Assembly (NCBI GenBank): GCA_943368345.1
Contig: CALRKY020000002.1
Coordinates: forward strand, 1-64,000
Source of the DNA: JADCGM01 sp943368345
GTDB taxonomy: Bacteria; Pseudomonadota; Alphaproteobacteria; Sphingomonadales; Sphingomonadaceae
Direction: 5' to 3'
DNA: 64,000 bases
The notes beneath the pieces are model-generated. The model worked only from the letters and a program-made list of their open reading frames with translations, did no database searches and was not told where the DNA came from. Below are positions 61,828-64,000 of the stretch, in pieces. Position 1 is the first letter of the stretch, and the number at the start of each line of letters is the position of its first letter. The translations under genes were made by a program, and so were the position numbers.

Positions 61828-62469
61828 TCAGAAAAAACTCTCTGGAATAATAATAACGTCACCGGGTTCAAGTTTTACATTTGCCGAGATTTTGCCGCCC
61901 TTGATCAGGCTGGAAATCTTCAGGCGATATTCCCGCTGTTTGCCGGTTTCCTTGTCAATGCGGACCAGGCGCGCCTTGTTTCCGGCGGCGAACTCCGTCA
62001 GCCCGCCAACTGCAATGATTGCGTCGAGCAGGGTCATGTTCGACCGATAGGACAAAGCGGCCGGCCGGGTCGCGGCGCCGACAATCCGGATCTGCTGGGC
62101 AAAAGGCCCACCGAAGGAGCCGACAATCACCGAAACAATCGGATTCTGGATGTAAACCGACAATTTGCTTTCGATGGTCTTGGCCAACTGGCTGGAGGTT
62201 TGTCCGGTCGCCGCCAAATCTTCGATCAAGGGCACAGTGATCCGGCCATCGGGGCGCACGGTGACCGTCGTCGACAATTCCGGGTTCCGCCACACGAACA
62301 ACCGCAACTGATCGAGCGGGCCGATGATATAGTCCGGCCCCGGCCCTTCTTCGGCCAGCACGACGGGAGACGGCGGCAATCTCTCGGTCTTGGCTGCGGC
62401 CTGGATGCTTGTTGCAAGCATCGCTGGCATTGCCATGATCAGCATCGCTATCCGAAACAGCCTGAACAT
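61828..62469 (-). CDS. XrtA-associated polysaccharide export protein (Wza type)
   Basis: A 213-residue periplasmic/outer-membrane export protein. It has a signal peptide (FRIAMLIMAMPAML ... SIQA), a Poly_export domain (YIIGPLDQLRLFVWRNPELS, then TVRPDGRITVPLIEDL) and a SLBB domain (IRIVGAATRPAALSYRSNMTLLDAI, split). It lacks a lipobox, so unlike Wza it may not be lipid-anchored. The ATG at 62469 follows GGAGGG with ideal spacing; an upstream in-frame start is rejected. Confidence 0.93.
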   Translation of the reverse strand: MFRLFRIAMLIMAMPAMLATSIQAAAKTERLPPSPVVLAEEGPGPDYIIGPLDQLRLFVWRNPELSTTVTVRPDGRITVPLIEDLAATGQTSSQLAKTIESKLSVYIQNPIVSVIVGSFGGPFAQQIRIVGAATRPAALSYRSNMTLLDAIIAVGGLTEFAAGNKARLVRIDKETGKQREYRLKISSLIKGGKISANVKLEPGDVIIIPESFF

Positions 62470-62601
62470 TTTGGCCCTCCAAAGCCGATGAAGCGGGCTC
62501 CCGCGATTCCAGCAATAGTCAGGATATTGCGGAGCACACTCGAATCGCACACCATCCCTAGTCCATTGTGCCCGAAAATGCCAATCTCGCGACCCCGAAC
62601 C

Positions 62602-63816
62602 CTATGCAAGTATCTCAGCAGCAGGCCCATGCCCAAGGAATCCCGATGGACTCGCCGTCGCACCATAAGCCCCGGCCATGAAAACCGCGATCAGATCGCC
62701 AACTTGTGTTACCGGTAACATGACCTTTTCGCCCAGCCGGTCCATTGGCGTACAGAGGCAGCCGACGACGTTGACTTGCTCGACATCTGCCGCGTCAAAC
62801 CGGGTGGCATTGGCCAGCGGATAGTTGCGCCTGATGACCGTTCCGAAATTCCCGCTTGCAGCCAGTTGGTGATGCAACCCACCGTCCACCACCAAAAATG
62901 TCTCACCCTGACTGACTTTCCGGTCAACCACGCGGGTGAGGTAAACCCCGGCCTCGCCAACCAAGTAGCGACCGAGTTCGAGTGCGAACCGGGTCCCGGA
63001 AAGGCTGTCCGGTCGCGCCGCAATCCTCCCGCCAAGCGCCTCTCCGACCGCGCGAATGTCGAGCGGCGTGTCTCCGGGAAAATAGGGGAGACCAAACCCC
63101 CCACCAATATTGACCAGCGCCGGCGGGCAAGGTGCGAACTGCGCGAGATCGGTGACCAGGTCGATGATTCGCGCCTGCGCCTCGATGACTGCATCCGCCG
63201 ATAGATTCTGTGACCCTGCGAATATATGAAAACCCTCGAACGCCACGTCTAACATCTTCATGCCTTGCAGAATGTCCGGCGCCTGCCCGGCATCGACCCC
63301 GAACGGTCGCGCACCGCCACCCATCCGCATGCCGGATGCCTTCATTTCGAAGGGCGGATTGATGCGAAGCGCGGCGTGGAGCGGTTTGTCGATCAGCCGC
63401 GCAATCGCCGCCGCCCGCTCCAACTCCCCTGCGGATTCGATATTGAGCGTTGCCTCAGCAGCGATTGCCGCCCGCAGTTCCACGTCACGTTTACCGGGAC
63501 CGGCAAAGCTGACGCGTCGACCGTCCAAGACCTCTAACGACTGGCGCAACTCCCCCGCCGATGCGACGTCAAATCCATCGACCAGCGGCGCGATCCATCG
63601 CAGCAGCTCCGGCAAAGGATTGGCTTTGATGGCGTAGTGAATGGCAACGTCGGGCGGCAGCACCGAACGGAGCGTAGTTATTCTCTGCCGGATGAGCTCC
63701 CGATCATAAACGAACAGCGGCGTGTCGCCGGCCTGTTCTACCCAATCGCTCGCCTTGCGCCCGGCGATGCCGAGTTCGCCGTCGATGGTTGAAAAACCGG
63801 GCGGGATATGGGTCAT
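62602..63816 (-). CDS. XrtA-associated PLP-dependent decarboxylase (LysA-like)
   Basis: A 404-residue alanine-racemase-fold enzyme. The Schiff-base lysine is K64 in HYAIKANPLPE, followed by VNIGGGFGLPYF (phosphate site) and VVGCLCTPMDRLGE (catalytic Cys). The sequence resembles diaminopimelate decarboxylase, but its place beside an AMP ligase in an XrtA locus fits the exosortase-associated subgroup (TIGR03099). It may supply an amine or amino-acid group for the polymer. The start is directly after the ligase stop. Confidence 0.92.
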   Translation of the reverse strand: MTHIPPGFSTIDGELGIAGRKASDWVEQAGDTPLFVYDRELIRQRITTLRSVLPPDVAIHYAIKANPLPELLRWIAPLVDGFDVASAGELRQSLEVLDGRRVSFAGPGKRDVELRAAIAAEATLNIESAGELERAAAIARLIDKPLHAALRINPPFEMKASGMRMGGGARPFGVDAGQAPDILQGMKMLDVAFEGFHIFAGSQNLSADAVIEAQARIIDLVTDLAQFAPCPPALVNIGGGFGLPYFPGDTPLDIRAVGEALGGRIAARPDSLSGTRFALELGRYLVGEAGVYLTRVVDRKVSQGETFLVVDGGLHHQLAASGNFGTVIRRNYPLANATRFDAADVEQVNVVGCLCTPMDRLGEKVMLPVTQVGDLIAVFMAGAYGATASPSGFLGHGPAAEILA

Positions 63817-64000
63817 TCAACCAAACTCACGGCGAAGGGCAGCGCGGTCAAGTTTGCCGTTGGCATTGCGCGGCAATTCACTGCGCCAATGAATTTTGCC
63901 GGGCATCATGTACGCCGGAACCGCCGCTGCCATCTGCTGCCGCAAATTGGTGTCGGCCATCTGAACATCCATCCCCATCCTTGGACTTGCGACCAAATGG
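63817..64000 (-). CDS. XrtA-associated acyl-CoA ligase (AMP-forming), C-terminal end only
   Basis: The last 60 codons of a gene that continues beyond the window. The tail shows AAAVPAYMMPGKIHWRSELP and NANGKLDRAALRREFG, with the catalytic Lys of the NGKLDR motif typical of ANL-superfamily acyl/peptidyl ligases. The stop touches the decarboxylase start. Its position fits the exosortase-associated acyl-CoA ligase (TIGR03098) that commonly precedes the decarboxylase. The substrate cannot be seen here. Confidence 0.85.
   Translation of the reverse strand, partial: HLVASPRMGMDVQMADTNLRQQMAAAVPAYMMPGKIHWRSELPRNANGKLDRAALRREFG

Overview
The window looks like chromosomal DNA of an alphaproteobacterium, most likely from the order Sphingomonadales. 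The base composition is GC-rich. The gene set includes the CtrA-pathway kinase CckA, an RcdA-type (DUF1465) protein, alphaproteobacterial neighbourhoods (alaS/recA/cckA, dapA/smpB) and a sphingomonad-type exosortase A (XrtA) exopolysaccharide locus. Nearly all of the 64 kb is coding. No gene-free stretch exceeds about 235 bases, and there is no rRNA operon, CRISPR array or intact insertion sequence.

Layout. 1-10.1 kb: alaS (cut by the window edge), a GST, a methyltransferase, a GNAT enzyme, recA behind a strong promoter overlapped by a 21-bp dyad, cckA, an MFS exporter and cysK. 10.1-10.9 kb: a short anomalous patch made of a lower-GC orphan membrane protein and a headless flagellar sigma factor (FliA region 4) abutting the 3' end of a tRNA-Pro gene. 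11-18 kb: M13 peptidase, molybdopterin oxidoreductase, DUF2062, smpB, dapA and a soluble lytic transglycosylase. 17.9-24.4 kb: a possible catabolic trio (CoA-transferase, MHS-type transporter with an extra loop, FAH-family hydrolase) and a Tat-exported PhoX phosphatase with an added Ig/PKD-like domain. 24.5-29.5 kb: der, the DUF1465/RcdA gene and the exported DUF1501/DUF1800 pair. 29.8-31.1 kb: the rpsF-rpsR-rplI ribosomal operon and its terminator. 31-34 kb: EamA exporter, threonine aldolase, EF-hand protein and maleylacetoacetate isomerase. 34.3-42.4 kb: a long leftward fatty-acid oxidation unit (MerR regulator, acyl-CoA dehydrogenase, thiolase, hydratase/dehydrogenase, Old-Yellow-Enzyme and TauD-type dioxygenase) with a perfect operator palindrome in front and two different dispersed palindromic repeats inside. 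42.4-49.4 kb: hisI, purF, an SDR, def, recR, fmt, truA and two small uncharacterised proteins.

49.3-64 kb is one leftward transcription unit, the XrtA/PEP-CTERM exopolysaccharide locus. In transcription order it encodes an acyl-CoA ligase (partial), PLP decarboxylase, Wza-type export protein, Wzz-type chain-length protein, BY-type tyrosine kinase, outer-membrane beta-barrel, GspA/ExeA-type ATPase, polysaccharide deacetylase, FemAB-like transferase, glycosyltransferase, exosortase A fused to an EpsI domain, asparagine-synthetase-like amidotransferase and a trypsin-fold protease. Many junctions overlap by 1-4 bases. The locus would make and export a polysaccharide and provide the transpeptidase that sorts PEP-CTERM proteins, but no PEP-CTERM substrate is encoded here.

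No wholly new system could be demonstrated. The best leads are the tRNA-Pro/fliA junction, the protease coupled to the XrtA locus, the PhoX domain addition, the transporter loop, the recA dyad and the DUF1501/DUF1800 pair. All functional calls come from reading the sequence and recalled family knowledge; no database search was run.
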